64,000 nt of DNA from Karstenula rhodostoma CBS 690.94 (taxonomy: Eukaryota; Ascomycota; Dothideomycetes; Pleosporales; Didymosphaeriaceae): positions 138,051 to 202,050 of the forward strand of contig MU001508.1 in the NCBI GenBank assembly GCA_010093485.1, written 5' to 3'. The position numbers and the translations under genes are program-made. A model generated the notes under the pieces. It saw only the letters and a list, made by a program, of their open reading frames with translations. It was not told where the DNA came from and did no database searches. Positions 10,345 through 23,074 of this stretch are shown here, piece by piece; positions within the stretch are counted from its first letter, which is position 1; every line of letters starts with the position of its first letter.

Positions 10345-12770
10345 GTAAAGCCAAATCTAGCGTGCTGTTTATTGTGCCGAAATAAGGTAAAATACATATA
10401 AATGTTTCGCATAAGTTACCAAATGTGATACTTGGCGCACTTTTGCAAGCCGCGGTAAAACACAGTAAAAGAGCTCGGTGTTCGCATAAGTTACGATACC
10501 GAAATCAAATTAATGTGTACGCCCGGATATCGATTTTATGCGTGAAAGCAGGGACGGAAAGCAGTTTGGTGGCAAGGCAGGTAAGCGATGGTCTCAAAAC
10601 GCTAAAAGTATAGAGATCAAAAGGATCACTGTCCATTCGATGCCGCAGCTTCCAGAAGCTCGCGAATTATCATATTTGACTGTCCATTCGAACTTAAGAT
10701 ATGTGGAGGGAAAAATGATGACAAAAAGATGGAGTTTCCGTAAGGAGTACTTAGGATATAAAAAGGAAAGACTTCGAAGATAGAGATAATGCGCGAACCT
10801 CCTCCAGAAAATGGATGTGAGACTCCTGAAAACTGTCCTGTACACCCAGGCCTGCTTGCAACTCTGGTGCCTCTTAATTTAATTTTCTACCCGTTACTAT
10901 GGCACTTGTCCACGGTAGGCTCAGAGTTGCATGTTGAGCTTCCTTCCACCCGCGGACTACAGCTTGGTACACAGGGCATGTTTCCCTCGTGATCTGCTGC
11001 GCTGGGGTGTCTCTGGAGGCGTCCCTCGGCAGTGACTTGATCTTTTTTGCCGTGCAGTGGGCAAGTTTAATTTTTATTAAATACCTTTCTATGAAGTTGT
11101 CCATCTTCTCCTGCATGTCAACCCACTTGTTGTTCCTGTAAATATTCTAAAGTTTGTCAAGCTCTTGCTTTTCCCATGCTCTCACTTGTCGTGCAACAGC
11201 ACTTCTGGAACTGGGTATAATCCATCGCGCATTTACCGGGTTTGCTAGATAGTTTTCCAACTTATTAAAGCGATCCTGTAGATGTATCTTTATATCGCGC
11301 ATGTATTTGCGCACCTTAGCATCGCTGAGACATTTACGTGCTCTAACGACATCTTTCAAGCGAGCAAGAGCAAGACGTGGCTCCTGTGTTACTAATGTCG
11401 GCATTCCCCTCTTTAGTTGTCCTTTTTCGTCTTATCGTTTTCAGCAAAGACTTTTTCGCCACTTTTAAACAACTGCGCGCACGATGTTAGCGAAAAGAAC
11501 AGTAATGGTAATGTAAAATATGCACAACGGAATACAGACTGCTGTAACACAGAGACAAAGTTGAGATTCCTAGAGTACGTACCCTTCCTTTAATACCGTT
11601 GATCCCCGCTTGGAGTAACGTGAACTCGTTACGATGCTTGTATTTGTTGGGATAGACGTCTGCGATCCAATTAAAAGGCACTTCCTCCGGACCTCCTACT
11701 TCAAGCGCGGATTTTTTTTATACCTCCTGAGAAGTCCCAGGCAGTTGTCTAATATGTACACCAATTGACTTGTTATTTTCCTGCGTGCGGATCGGGGTTT
11801 TGGAACACCCTCCCTTCGAAATGCTGACTTAAATATGGGTCGAAGAACTTTTTAATGTTCTGCCACTCTAGTATATGTTCTGTCTGGTAGTCGCTGCTTC
11901 TCACCAGACTCTTATAAGCGGGAGTATAGCCAAAGCTTCTTTTTGCACCTCTGTATATGCAACGTTCCATGGGGATATATATTAATGGGACATTTCCCTT
12001 AAGCGGTTTCTATTATAGAAACAGATTCAATATTATTTATACATTATTCCTATCTTCTTAAATTAGGGAGCCAATTGTTCGATCTTCTTGTTTAATCTCG
12101 ATATCTATTGATATACGATTGGGCGATTCATTAAATCCCTATAGATATAAAGTCCGATATTCATATTTCTTTTTTGTGTCCTGCTTTTCATAGTAAGCGC
12201 CATAATGTTCCTGAAGCGGACCATGAGCTGCTGGCTCGTAATGGTATTGAGGCAAGAGGGAGAAAATCTGGACAGCGGCACCATTTATCTGGCAGACTGC
12301 CAAAAGCATTAAAACCAGGTGCTCAGAAGAAGGCCAAACCTCAGAAACAATCCCTAGCCAAAACGGTTCTGAAAACAAGAAGAAGACATCTCCAACCAAT
12401 TCTACCCCAAGGCAGAAACGTCCGACTAAAACCAAGCCATCCTCGGCCCTCAACCCTTCGAGAACAAGATCCTCCACCAAAAATGCACGATAAAGCCTAG
12501 CAAGGCGTGAAAGAGTAAGACGTGCAAGCAGATTGCACAGCTACGTTCAAGTGAAGAACTTGCCGTTTCGAAGAAAGCCACAAAGAAGTCTCATTCTCCC
12601 GCTAATGTAGTCCAGAAAAGAGTAAGAAAAAGAGAAAAATTATATGGCCCCTGTGACATGAAGAATGCCTTCAGAAGTGCGATATTCGAATCTTCAGGAA
12701 TTGAAATGACACAGAATGTGAGCCATTCGAGCACTACCCTTAGCAGTTAAACCCTGATGTAATTGTCTTC
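10345..12770. other. AT-rich island with gene relics
   Basis: Base composition changes abruptly from the GC-rich flanks to AT-rich sequence full of TA dinucleotides, and no intact frame remains. Part of it (10874-11970) is a recognisable decayed gene on the minus strand. Around 12170-12760 on the plus strand a Lys/Arg/Pro-rich frame is broken by stops; I do not recognise it. This appearance is what repeat-induced point mutation leaves in Pezizomycotina, but the composition was judged by eye. Confidence 0.6.
10874..11970 (-). pseudogene. Decayed class V chitinase-like (GH18-associated) gene fragment
   Basis: Several minus-strand segments are collinear with the C-terminal half of fungal class V chitinase-type proteins: TEHILEWQNIKKFFDPYL (11773-11970), then NEFTLLQAGINGIKGRV (11487-11681), then a helical block with CLSDAKVRKYMRDIKIHLQD and VRAWEKQELDKL (11147-11404), then MQEKMDNFIERYL (up to 11116). 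The last two blocks are in one frame, separated by a TAG at 11147-11149; others are offset by frameshifts or unspliced introns. The catalytic GH18 part is not present. The sequence lies wholly in the AT-rich island. The family assignment is from remembered motif patterns and needs a database search. Confidence 0.5.
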
Positions 12771-14224
12771 ATATTGTCCGAGATTCTTGAGGGAGCAGAT
12801 TGATCACTAAGCTGATATATTATTGTAGGTAATGGCGCCCCTTTGGGGTTGGAAGATGAAAGACGTCTGCACCAACCTCGCCTGGTATAAAGGAGTAACC
12901 GGTAGCCCCCAACACGCCGCCGGACACTGTCAAACAAGACACTGATCGGGGGTGGTATTGTGGAGAGGCGAGCCAACTACCAATCGCAGCGCAGCAAGTG
13001 TCGACATCATCTAGAACCCCGAGACTACCTTTGCGATATCCTGGTACGTTTTCCGATCCATGAGCTTCTCATTGGTCTCTTAGTAGCATTAAGCGCTGCG
13101 CGGTTTCCGTTGCCAAAGCCCGTAGGCGGCACACACTGTGCACACCGGAATCGGTATACTTGTGCACCGAATCTAAGAGTCGTCTGGTGATATCTGGAGT
13201 GTAGCCGGGAGAAGCCCTGTCAGTGGGTGTACAGTCTCCCAGGGGGGGTTGGGAAACTGGTGCGCCCAGCTCAGCAGGGGTCAAATCACTTGCAAAAGAC
13301 CAATCGAGGGATGTACGAACCTTGAAAAGCTAGTCTTTTATACCTGTTGGTTCACTGTAACGGGTAGGACGGATATCCGAGGACGAGTGCTCGTGCTGAA
13401 CTCATTCTAAGATGCCGCATTCACTGCACGGCGAAGCATAGCTTCACATACTTGCAAACAAAGCTAGACTGATAACATCTCATCCCTCAGAGCTTGGTTG
13501 CTTCAAAGACATGAAAGTGAACGACGAGTTAAAGTTCCTGGGGGAACAACTGTATAATTTATGGTATCGCCGCCTGCAGCATAGCGGACAGCAGCGCACG
13601 TTCTACATCACGATGGTGAAAGATGTTGATACCATGGATGAGCTGTATGCGCGCGCTGGAACAACGGGGGCAGAGCATAGTCTAGCACAAAAGTGCGGGG
13701 TGTCTCCAGGCCATTGCACACGAAGGAGTCCGGATAGCGATGCAAGGGGATGGCCGACGTAGTAAATCGACTGAACCATGTCGTATACATGTCGTCCGGA
13801 CGAGGGTTTCCGGGGCGTGTTGGATTCCTGTTACTGGGGCACGCTATCAACGTGCAACCAGCCAGGGGAGTCTCGCTCCCATGCACGATCGTAGTCCCAT
13901 AAACCGTCATCCTGTGCAACTAAATCCAACTCAGGCGTCAGTATCCCACAAGAACACATGCACCGCAGCTCAGCATGATAGGCAACCCAATATTGTCGTA
14001 TTGCTGCGACTAAAGCCTGAGCTAGAGTACCCGTATCCGCCTCATAGATTTGCCATCTAGTCACTGGAAGAAGACCACTTGTCCGTAACAACGCCGTACT
14101 CCGTCCCAATGCGGCCACTCATCGCCATGACTTTCCGTCCCCCCGTCATTGTTGATCGTGGTATCTTAGCGCTCGACATGTCGTTCGATGTTACTCGTTA
14201 CGAAGGTGATGTTGGCTCGGTCGT
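12771..14224. other. Intergenic region without a supported gene
   Basis: Composition returns to normal after 12.8 kb. A 95-codon minus frame at 13831-14118 is open but matches nothing I recognise and has no visible promoter or introns. I see no RNA gene. Confidence 0.35.
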
Positions 14225-14520
14225 CTAAGTTCCGGGGTTGGGGTTCATCTGTGCTCGTTAGGATCCGCGTCTGCGCTGCTGCTGCGTGTGTGCCTACCTT
14301 GCGCTTGCCGCCGGTCAGGGTGACGTTTACGAAGCGGCGGGTGTATGTGAGCCTCTTCTTGGCGCGGCCCTTGGGCGTCTTCTTCTTCTCCTGGGGTTCG
14401 ACCTTTGCGTGCGTTAGCGCTGTGGTGCGGCGGCGGCGACGGGTGCAACGGAGAGCATACCTTGGGAGTCTGCGACTTGACCTTTCCGGCACGAGCGAGG
14501 GATCCGTGAACTTTACCCAT
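14225..14520 (-). CDS. rps30: 40S ribosomal protein eS30
   Basis: Model complement(join(14225..14248,14298..14402,14461..14520)), 62 residues, the normal fungal length. The protein starts [20 protein letters not shown], continues [18 protein letters not shown] and [18 protein letters not shown], and ends MNPNPGT, which is diagnostic of eS30. Introns have GTATGC..CAAAG and GTAGGC..CACAG sites, both phase 0; the last exon is only 24 bases. eS30 is a small-subunit protein. There is no ubiquitin-like (FUBI) fusion in front, as is usual in fungi. It is divergent from the gene at 14947, sharing a 426-base upstream region. Confidence 0.95.
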
Positions 14521-14946
14521 GATTGCGGTGTTGGAGATATGCTGTCCTGCTGGGGTTCGACGGCGATTGGGGTGGATTCGACGCTCTGTGGCTGCCTCGC
14601 TTGTCGGGGAAAGTTTTCGCCGGTCGCGCTTGCCCCTCAGTCTCAGAACGGGAAGTGGCGGTCGATGCTCAATGACGAGCCGGCTCGCAGAGAGTCAACT
14701 CTCTTAGGCTGCACATGGTATTCTCCTGTCATCGCGTTTGGTTCTCCTGCAACTCATTCTGAGTCATTTTCGCAGTCGCTGTTTGGTTGCTCTGCCGTTG
14801 CATTGACTCATCCGCTTGATCGTCCGCTCACTGTACATTTGTACATGCCCCGGCATGACCAGGGTTAACTACCATTAGACACCGGTTCGCTCTGTTTTGT
14901 TCGAAGTCTGTCCCTCTCCTTCAAGATCCGCCGTTGCTTCTAGGCC
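14521..14946. promoter_or_regulatory. Shared upstream region between eS30 and the LRR-like gene
   Basis: The 426 bases lie between two divergent start codons. I see no clear TATA box. A bidirectional promoter is inferred from geometry only. Confidence 0.35.
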
Positions 14947-16792
14947 ATGCCCAAGAAGCACCACCCCACCTATGCATCGACCAAACCAACATACGTCCAC
15001 CCGTCCCTCCAAAGCTCGCGCAACGCAGCTTCGTCTTCCACTCCGTCCCCGCAGACCGTGAACGACCGCATACAACAACTGCGCCGCGAGCAGGCCCCGC
15101 GCGCAACAGCACAACGTAGAGATGAGGTCACAGAATTGATAGTGGGTCACCGCACCGTTCCGCCCGAGTTGAGGCGGATCCTGCATATGGCAGAGGTTGA
15201 CGCGCCGAAACCAAAGCCAGGTAGACGGAGACTGCACGGCGAAAGACCACCACCGGGACCTGCCGCACCCACGAGCTGGCTGAGTAGGAGCAGATGGGCG
15301 CCAGAGTATGCGAAGAAGTCGAGGATATACGACGGGCATGGCAATGGCGTCGGCCGATTCTGTAAGCTGGCGAGCGTTCACAACGAAGAGTTCAAGGTAC
15401 GTGGTTACATATTCCTAGGAGAAAGGAGTGGGCTTGCGCAGTGGGTGACGGAGACCGACAGGCTAGGTGCAATTCGCTCAGTGAGACCTCGGAACAAGAC
15501 GCTGCAGAAGGTTGAAGCTTCAGTCTGACAAGTTGTCAATCTCTCGTCACCCACTGCGCTTCCACCACGCATGTTTCAAGGTATAGTGGTAACATGAACA
15601 GCGTCTACCGCCGACACGAAGTCTCATCCACCACTGTCTGCGAACGTTCGCATTGCACTGGGAAGAAGTTGCCGTGTACGAGCAACATTACCTTCCCGCG
15701 CTGCCCGTCGCGCTCAAAGAGGCCATGCTCAGCTACCTCTCACTCTACGGCGAGCGGTCGTGCCTGGACTTCAAATCGTTCAAGATACTGTTCCAGAATG
15801 ACAGCGAGGTGGAAGGGGCATCAGGATCCGAAGACGTACAGTTCCTCGATCTAACAGGCTTGCTGAACGAAGGATACACATTGAGGGACTTGGAAAAGTC
15901 GCTTCAGCGATCAGGCCTAGGCGCTGTTGTGACAAGCAGCATGGCCGACCTCTCCATATCCACTTCGAAACGACAAGACAAGGCGCCCATCGAGGTAGCC
16001 GATTCCTGGGAGGACGAAGTGGAAGACGGCGTACCATCCGTCCTCCCTGCAACCCTCACCGTCCCCATTTTCTCTAATCTCACCCGCCTCTCCCTCGCAC
16101 ACCCCGGCACTGCGGCCTCCTGGACCGACCTTCTCTCCCTATCATCCCACCTCACAACCCTAACCCACCTCTCCCTCGCATATTGGCCGCGCCCAAGCAC
16201 GACGCCCAATGCAGCGACCACCTCTATGGTCGCGCGCCACGCAACAGTTTCGCTCGGCGGCTCGCACTTCTACAGCGACCTCGACGACGACTGGCACGAG
16301 GCCGCCAATATCCTGCGCCGCCTCTCCCTCAACACATATTGTCTCAGGTGGCTGGATCTCGAGGGCTGCACCTGGCTCAAGGCGCTGACCTGGGACCTGC
16401 CCTCCAACGCGGCGCCGTACACGTCGGCCGCCGTCATGTCCGGCAACGACGAGTGGGTGCGGCCCTCGTCGTCTCCCGGCCCGGACTGGAACGGTGCGTG
16501 GCGGCAGATCGAGTACGTCAATCTGTTCCAGGGCTGGATACCTGGCGATACAAAGAGCCTACAGAATATGCCCAGCGGGGTTGTGCCTGCGCAGTTGATG
16601 CGGTGGCTGAGGGAATACGGGAGGAGGCCGGGCGTGCAGGAGTTGCTAGGGGATGAGGGCGCGTATGGGGCTGTGGAGTGGGTTGAGCAGGAGAAGGTTG
16701 CGCGGAGCGTGGGGTTTGCGGTGCAGAGTCTGAGGAAGGTGGGCGGGGGGAAGTATTGTCGGGTTGACTATGGCTGGGGCGGAGAGCCGTAG
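14947..16792 (+). CDS. Conserved leucine-rich fungal protein, two exons
   Basis: Model join(14947..15396,15602..16792), 546 residues. The N-terminal exon (MPKKHHPTYASTKPTYVHPS) is basic and disordered, with VNDRIQQLRREQAPR and the typical SRWAPEYAKK. The intron (GTACGT donor, ACAG acceptor) joins NEEFK to RLPPTRSLIHHCLRTFALHW in phase 0. A conserved HYLPALPVALKEAMLSYLSLYG segment follows, then a leucine-rich section with repeats of the type LTRLSLAHPG, LTHLSLAYWP and LRWLDLEGCTWLKAL. This layout is common to a Pezizomycotina family of unknown role; an LRR-like interaction surface is inferred. The second exon starts at 15602 because an in-frame TAA at 15590 precedes it. Confidence 0.75.
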
Positions 16793-19700
16793 CGTGGAAG
16801 TGCATTATACCAACGCGGATAGTACATTTTTGAAGATAGTGGTGATGGTGGATGCCGTGCTGTCTTGGCCCCTTGCGGAGATACGTTGCTCTCCCGAAAC
16901 TGTCACGGCACGAGTGAGGCATGCCGCATGGCAACTCGGTCAGCACTTGCAGCGAGCACCGACCGCGAGCCCGTGCCGCTGGGTAAATCGCTCGGCGGAC
17001 TTGAGTCGAAAAAGCTTGACTTTTCCAACGTCTACTGTAGATCCTGCCGCACGGTTCAGCACCGTCTTAGCGTCCGTCCTCGCGCCATGTCTGGCTTTCG
17101 TCTTGTACTATGATATCCCAACAGAAAGGGTGGGCTCGTGCGGATATTGTCAATAGTTGACTCTGCTGGCGGACGGTGGTTTTTTTTGAATTGGACCGTG
17201 GGCGGCGTGGTTTGACTGGGAGTGGTGGCGTGTGCCGATTGTGAATAAACATTGCAAACGTCTATCTCGTGCACTGCATGGTGTTTGTATCAAGCGCATA
17301 ACGAATCTTGCATCGATTGCGACCGGAAAGGTATTAGCGAAGAGTCCACTTGATGCGTGTCCAGGGTGGCGGCGACAGCGGGGACATCCGTACAATAGTG
17401 CCGTGTGTCTTCACGGCGCAGCAATAGTGTACGTTGGAACCCGAGTACGTATGGCATGTTGTAGGAAGGGTGCGCTATTACCTAGGTTGGGCTGAAGGAT
17501 GCTGAGTCAGTTTCCCTAGGCCATTATCCTGGTTTGGCCGTTAAAAGATCCTACGCACTGCAAGCCTCGATGAAGTCAAGACATTAATCTGGGCAGAGTC
17601 AGAGCGTGACCATGGCGAGCAGCGTTGTGTGAACAGGCGCGCAAGAAAGAAGGTATGTTTCCCGGGGACTCGAACGCAGCGAATGAGGTACTCCGAGACG
17701 GTGACACGCTTAGTGGATGCCATCGTGACTCTGTGGTGGTGTCAGCGAAGGTGTCTGGGCACGCCACCGCAATGAAGGCCAGCGTCACGGCAGGGGACGT
17801 CGGTCGCTGTGACACCCAGCCGTGTTCCGCAAGGGCTTCGGTCCCGCTTGTCACGCAGATGGATGGCCAGTACCCGTTACACTCTTGTGGGCATGTATAA
17901 CCGGACCGGGCATGGGGCAATCGACTGACGGTAGAGTTGGCGGAGACTGTTTGCTAGCCAATGTCGAGTTGATGAGGAGCCGAGTCCTGAAACACTGCAC
18001 TTCGTGGAGGGTTGGCAAAGAACAACACGCGTCCCCAGTTCCTGGGAAGTCTGGATTGTCCTTTTCGCGGGTCCCCAAACGAACGTTCGCCTGGGTTCTC
18101 GAGACGACTATCATGCTCCAGCGGCGGCTTCTTTCCCCGTCACCTTATCGCTGTAACGCGAGCCACCAGCGTAGAAAAGGCAGGAACGACGCAGCTGGCT
18201 AAAGCCGGATATGGCAGCAGCAAAGCGTCGTGCACACATGTTGATAGGACGATTGCCGACCCCGCATGAAGTTCGACCCGCCGCGTTTCGGGTGACGTTG
18301 GTGAGAACGTATCAGATAAACAAGGGACGGCTTCATGCGTGGTGGTATAGGTAGCATGGGATGTGTGCATTTCCCCTCATTGCCGAATATTGAATTTGTA
18401 CGATGCGGCCAGTGTCGGGCCTGGGGTTAGATAGCGATAATCAACATGCAGGTTAAAAGTAGTGCACGATAGATAGTAGATACCAGTGCATATCCCGAGA
18501 TGGATGGTCCGTAGTTTGGGAGAATGCAAACATCGGAGTGTGCAATGCCAAGTTGATGAGACATGGCAGTCTCAACGAACACAGTATGGCTATTGGGACA
18601 GGCCCCATGCTCGCTCATCGCGATTGACAAAAATAGAGCGCCGGGTTGCTCGCGGGAGGAGCGCGGTCAGCAAAGCTTAGTACGCCACAGAGCATGCATT
18701 ATGCTTTGGAATATTCGTACAACCCCGGGGGGCTCATCGGGACACATTGTCGCGGGGCGGAGCTGGTGTTTAGTGCTCGGGCATGACGACGACAGCAACC
18801 GGAAAGGCAGCCCACCAGTCACGGCAGTACATGAGCGAACGTGTGAGTGTAGGCTAGAGTAGTCGATGGCCAGATTGCATAGCGTCGAAGCGGCGGGATG
18901 TTTATTGTCATCTACATTGGCAAGCCGTGGCAGCTGGCAGAAGTTGGGACAAGATTGACACGGGGTGCCGGGGTCCCCGAGCCGGAAGCGGAAGATGGGT
19001 TGAAGGCGTCGTCGTCTTTGTTTCAGCCTGCCGTGGGCCATGGCAGCCGCGCAAGTGAAAGCACTGAGCACGCAAGCGTGCAAAGGCACCAAAGGGAGGC
19101 TCACAAGTGACATAAGACGGTGATCCCGTGGCGAGGGAGCGTTGCTACGAGAACAGGGAGGGCCAGCCACGACGAGAACGAGGTTGGCGTCGTCGAATCA
19201 GGCCTTTGGCCGGCGCAGTGGAGCGCAGTGGTGGCGCGCGCAGGCTTCGCAGTGAACGCGTGGCTCTCAGCTCCCTCCGCTCCGAAACGGTGCTGCTGGC
19301 GAGTCGTTTGCGGGTTGACAGCGCCCGGGGGCAGGCGGTCCACAAAAGCCGTCGCAGACAGACAGCGGTCTTCGCAGGCCCATCTCGAAATCGCAGGTGT
19401 GGTGGTGGGCGGCGCCGGACAATCTCTTGCGTGGGCAACGACCCGGCAACGCCCTGAGGCTTGCCGGTAGCGTCTTCATGAAACTCGCCTCCAAGCTCCA
19501 TGGGGGTGCCACCCACGCGGCTTCCGCCCAACAGAAGCCGCGTATCGCACGCTCAATCGCACCGCAATCGTTCGTCCTTTGTGCATTATGTTCTCGTGCC
19601 TTTGCTGTCCGTCCCAAAGCAGCGCCCGTCGCATCACCCGCATCGGCCCTGGCTCGGGGTGTGCCACGGTCGCGGCTGCCGGTGCTGATAAGACATTTGG

Positions 19701-19960
19701 CCCAGGAAGGGAAGGGACGACTGGTCTCCCGCAGCAACGCACCGACCGCAAATCACGTAGGGAGCAGGGGCCTGGCCTGCACCAACCATCTGCGCGCTGC
19801 AATCTGAAAACAGCGCCGCATGATAATCTTATAACACCCGCGCTGCCCCCCGTCCAGCTGCTGTTATTCCTTCGCATCCGCCTCCACGTCTCCAGCCCTC
19901 GGTCAGGTACCGCTCTTCCTCCTCCCACTCCCTCCCAGGCTCTGGCCACCCGCGGCCACG
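16793..19960. other. 3.2 kb gap without a supported gene
   Basis: All frames are short, overlapping and without family motifs. A B-box-like GTTCGAGTC at about 17660 (minus) does not fold as a tRNA by eye. I see no repeats of note. The right end (from about 19800) is the leader of the mannosyltransferase gene. Confidence 0.4.
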
Positions 19961-21270
19961 ATGCTCTCCTTCAAAAAGGCCCTCGTGCTTTCCCTCGCTG
20001 TCCTCACCCTGTTCTTCCTCTTCAAGAGCACCCACTCGTCCGCCGCGCCCGCCTCGTACCGCAATGCCAACGACATGCCCAAGCCCACGTCCATGCAGAA
20101 GCCGAAGCCTGCGCCCAAGCCAGAGACCAAGCCGGACGCCGCCAAGACCGACAAAGCCTTCGATGCCCCCGGCACGCCAAAGAAGGTCAGGGAGCAGATT
20201 CCCTTGGACGTGCTGCACAAGAAGCCGCTGCGCAAGCAGCTGGAATACCAGTTTCCCTACGATGTCGACTCCAAGTTCCCAGCCTACATCTGGCAGACGT
20301 GGAAGACGACGCCTGCCCAGGGCAACTTCCCGGAGGAATTTCGCGAGGCCGAAGCCAGCTGGACCGTCAATCATCCGACCTTCGTACACGAAGTCATCAC
20401 CGACGACGTGGCCGTGCACCTGATCCGTCACCTCTATGCATCCGTTCCTCAGGTCCTCGAGGCCTACAATGCCCTGCCCGTTGCCGTCCTCAAGGCCGAC
20501 TTCTTCCGCTACCTCATCCTCCTCGCCCGAGGCGGCATCTACTCCGACATTGACACGCACGCGCTCAAGAGCGCCGCCGACTGGATCCCCTCGGATGTGC
20601 CCAGCGACTCGTACGGCATGGTCATTGGCATCGAGGCTGATCCGGATCGCCCAGATTGGGCTGACTGGTACGCGCGGCGCATCCAGTTCTGCCAGTGGAC
20701 TATCCAATCCAAGCCCGGCCATCCCATCCTGGTCGACGTGGTCGCCAACATTACCCAAGAAACGTTGCAACGCAAGGCCGAGGGCAAGCTCAGCAAAGAC
20801 CCCAAGGGCATAATCGAGTTCACTGGCCCAGGTCTGTGGACCGATAGCGTCTTCTCCTTCTTCAACGACCCTGCATACTTCGACATGAGCACCAGCAAGG
20901 GCAACATCACCTACACCCACTTCACCGGAATGAAGCAGCCAAAGAAGGTTGGCGACGTGATCATCCTCCCCATCACGAGCTTCAGCCCCGGCATAAAGAC
21001 GATGAATGCTGGCGAAGAGGACGACCCGATGGCTTTTGTGAAGCATCAGTTCGAAGGTACGTGACATTTCCCTCGAGTACTGGTGACACTACTGTACACC
21101 CTTCAGTACCACACTGATGGGTGTCACTGCTGCCAATATCCGATGCGGCGGAACCGACGTGGTCTAGAGCACGTCTGGGTCCTTCTACTTCCCGCTGCAA
21201 ATATGCTGACTCATGCATAGGCTCCTGGAAGCCCGAGAGCGAGCGCCACATTGGCAAGATCTTCAATTGA
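19961..21270 (+). CDS. Och1-like alpha-mannosyltransferase (GT32), type II Golgi protein
   Basis: Model join(19961..21056,21221..21270), 381 residues. Residues ~1-22 form a signal-anchor (MLSFKKALVLSLAVLTLFFLF), followed by a Pro/Lys-rich stem to ~residue 80. The catalytic part begins FPAYIWQTWKTTP, and ADFFRYLILLARGGIYSDID contains the DXD motif (DID) of GT32 enzymes; EFTGPGLWTDSVF follows. The intron (GTACGT..GCATAG, 164 bases, phase 1) adds the short terminal exon GSWKPESERHIGKIFN, whose GSWKP is also typical of the family. The likely role is initiation of outer-chain N-glycan mannosylation in the Golgi, transferring mannose from GDP-mannose; the precise linkage is inferred from the family. 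Confidence 0.88.
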
Positions 21271-23074
21271 TCAATGCGTCGATGCTTCACACGAAGAGTC
21301 GATGGTGAATTTCCTGTAAATGATTTTTGACGCCGAATACATATTGTCCGACGGCGTGTTTGAAGGACAAACTTTTCACTAGGGCGAGGATACGGTTACC
21401 ATTTCCAAGGGAGGCATCCTCGAGATGAGTCTCTGTGGGCTCCGTGAGGCGATGCACAAGCACAAACGTGGCCCTTTTTCCAAGGCTCGTCGGTTCGGCT
21501 GTGCAGCACATGGGCCAGGGCCTTTGGTCTAAAACAGGGCGTGGGTGGACACCAAAAGCAGGTTTGGGATCGAGGACAGCGGCATTTTCCTTTCAGCACC
21601 TTTTTACCATGTTCCCATACACCTTTTCTTCTCTCGGCAACAATACTTCAAGCGCTGAAGTCGTTGTTTGAGGCCGCCGAGCCGCTTTCCTTTAAGGTTG
21701 GATCAGTAGTTCGATCTCACCAGAGTTCATAGACGGAAAGGGGGTCGCTCGGTGGGGATTCAGCATTCGCGTGGTACTTAGCATTTTGTACAGACTTGAT
21801 CTTGTCATAGCATGGTGTTGGTGGCTACCGGATTTGGCAGCTTGGGAAGTCGGTATGATTGCAGCAATTCAATCTCCACAGCAGATTTCCAGTACTTGCC
21901 GAGTGACGTTGAATGCAGAATTGTGATGGTATTGATTCGCCAAGAATACATGCGGACTAGAAAGCGCGAGGATGGGGTGTGTTTGGTCTTGCAGTTTCTA
22001 GCCTGCCGAGTTGCTACTTTGTCGATCAGTTTCGGATTGTGCATCACAGTGGGTGTTGCACTACGACAGACTGTTCTCAAAGCGCTCTAGGCATTCATGT
22101 GCATTCCCGGAGGCAAAGCAGAGGGAACGCTTGAGAAGAAAAGGGTGGCACGAATGTCAACGTTAGAGGAGCCTTAGATGTGAAGTACATAGACGACGAC
22201 CAGAGCCTCGATTGATGAAAAATAGCACGGAAGGATGCATCGTGCAAAGCTGAGTTGCTTAACGAAGACTGAATACACTCGGTAACGATAATCATGGCCA
22301 TGCTCTACACATCGTCACGCACGTGTGGCAAGTCGCACTCAGCCTTGCCAGCCTCCACCGCAACTCTACACAGCAAACGACGAACCAACCGTCGCCCCAG
22401 TCTCTACACCCATACACATCCCCCACCCCTACACTAACGCAAAGTACCCTGCTTCTTTCTCTCCACAGCCTCGGTGCCGCGGCGGCAGGCACATATGCCA
22501 AGCTGTCGACGTCATATTGCAGTTTGCCCCTCGCATAAGCGTTCACCGGCTGCAAACCACCTCAACCGTTGTCTAATCAAACACCAGAAAGAAAGCTCTG
22601 CGCCCTGTTCACCGTTACCCTTCGGCGCTTTTGTGGGGAGACTAGTCGAGTCACCGCAGGCAGGCTGAGCAAGCCTTCATGTGACACGCGAGCGGCGAAG
22701 TGGCCAGGCTACATCAGATGAGAGGGCTTGTACATGGTAGAAGTGGCATCCAAAAGGTTCTGTGATGAACGTGACTTGCAAAAACGAGACATAGCTCAAC
22801 GTACAAAGGTAGTGCGTGCGTTGAGACCAGCTGCAAACAAGGCATCCCAGCTATGAGACGATCAGTGCGGTTAGCCTCGAGCTGCTGCGCAGCACACGCG
22901 GGACGATCATCCTAGGTTGAGTGATCAGCGCCCTAGGTGCATGCGAGCAGACACCACATCACATCATATAATACTGCAGGCTGCCTTGCTTTGACTTGCT
23001 AGACATCCACTATACCACTACACTCTACAGCGATTCCCCACACGGCTTCGATAGCGACATCAGCAACAGCCAAA
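21271..23074. other. Intergenic region without a supported gene
   Basis: No convincing frame is present; the open stretches at 21812-22090 and 22323-22576 are motif-free. A TATA-like ATATAATA at about 22966-22973 precedes the small gene at 23075. Confidence 0.4.

Noticed and set aside
13831..14118. Minus-strand 95-codon frame beside the eS30 gene
   Set aside because: Open and of normal composition, but no family motif, no conserved context and no supporting splice or promoter signal; kept only as part of an intergenic note.
17640..17700. B-box-like GTTCGAGTC on the minus strand, possible tRNA
   Set aside because: The flanking bases do not form a T stem or acceptor stem and no A box lies at the right distance.
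19829..21067. Long open frame (412 codons) on the minus strand opposite the mannosyltransferase gene
   Set aside because: It is antisense to a well-supported GT32 gene with DXD motif; GC-rich third positions keep the opposite strand open.
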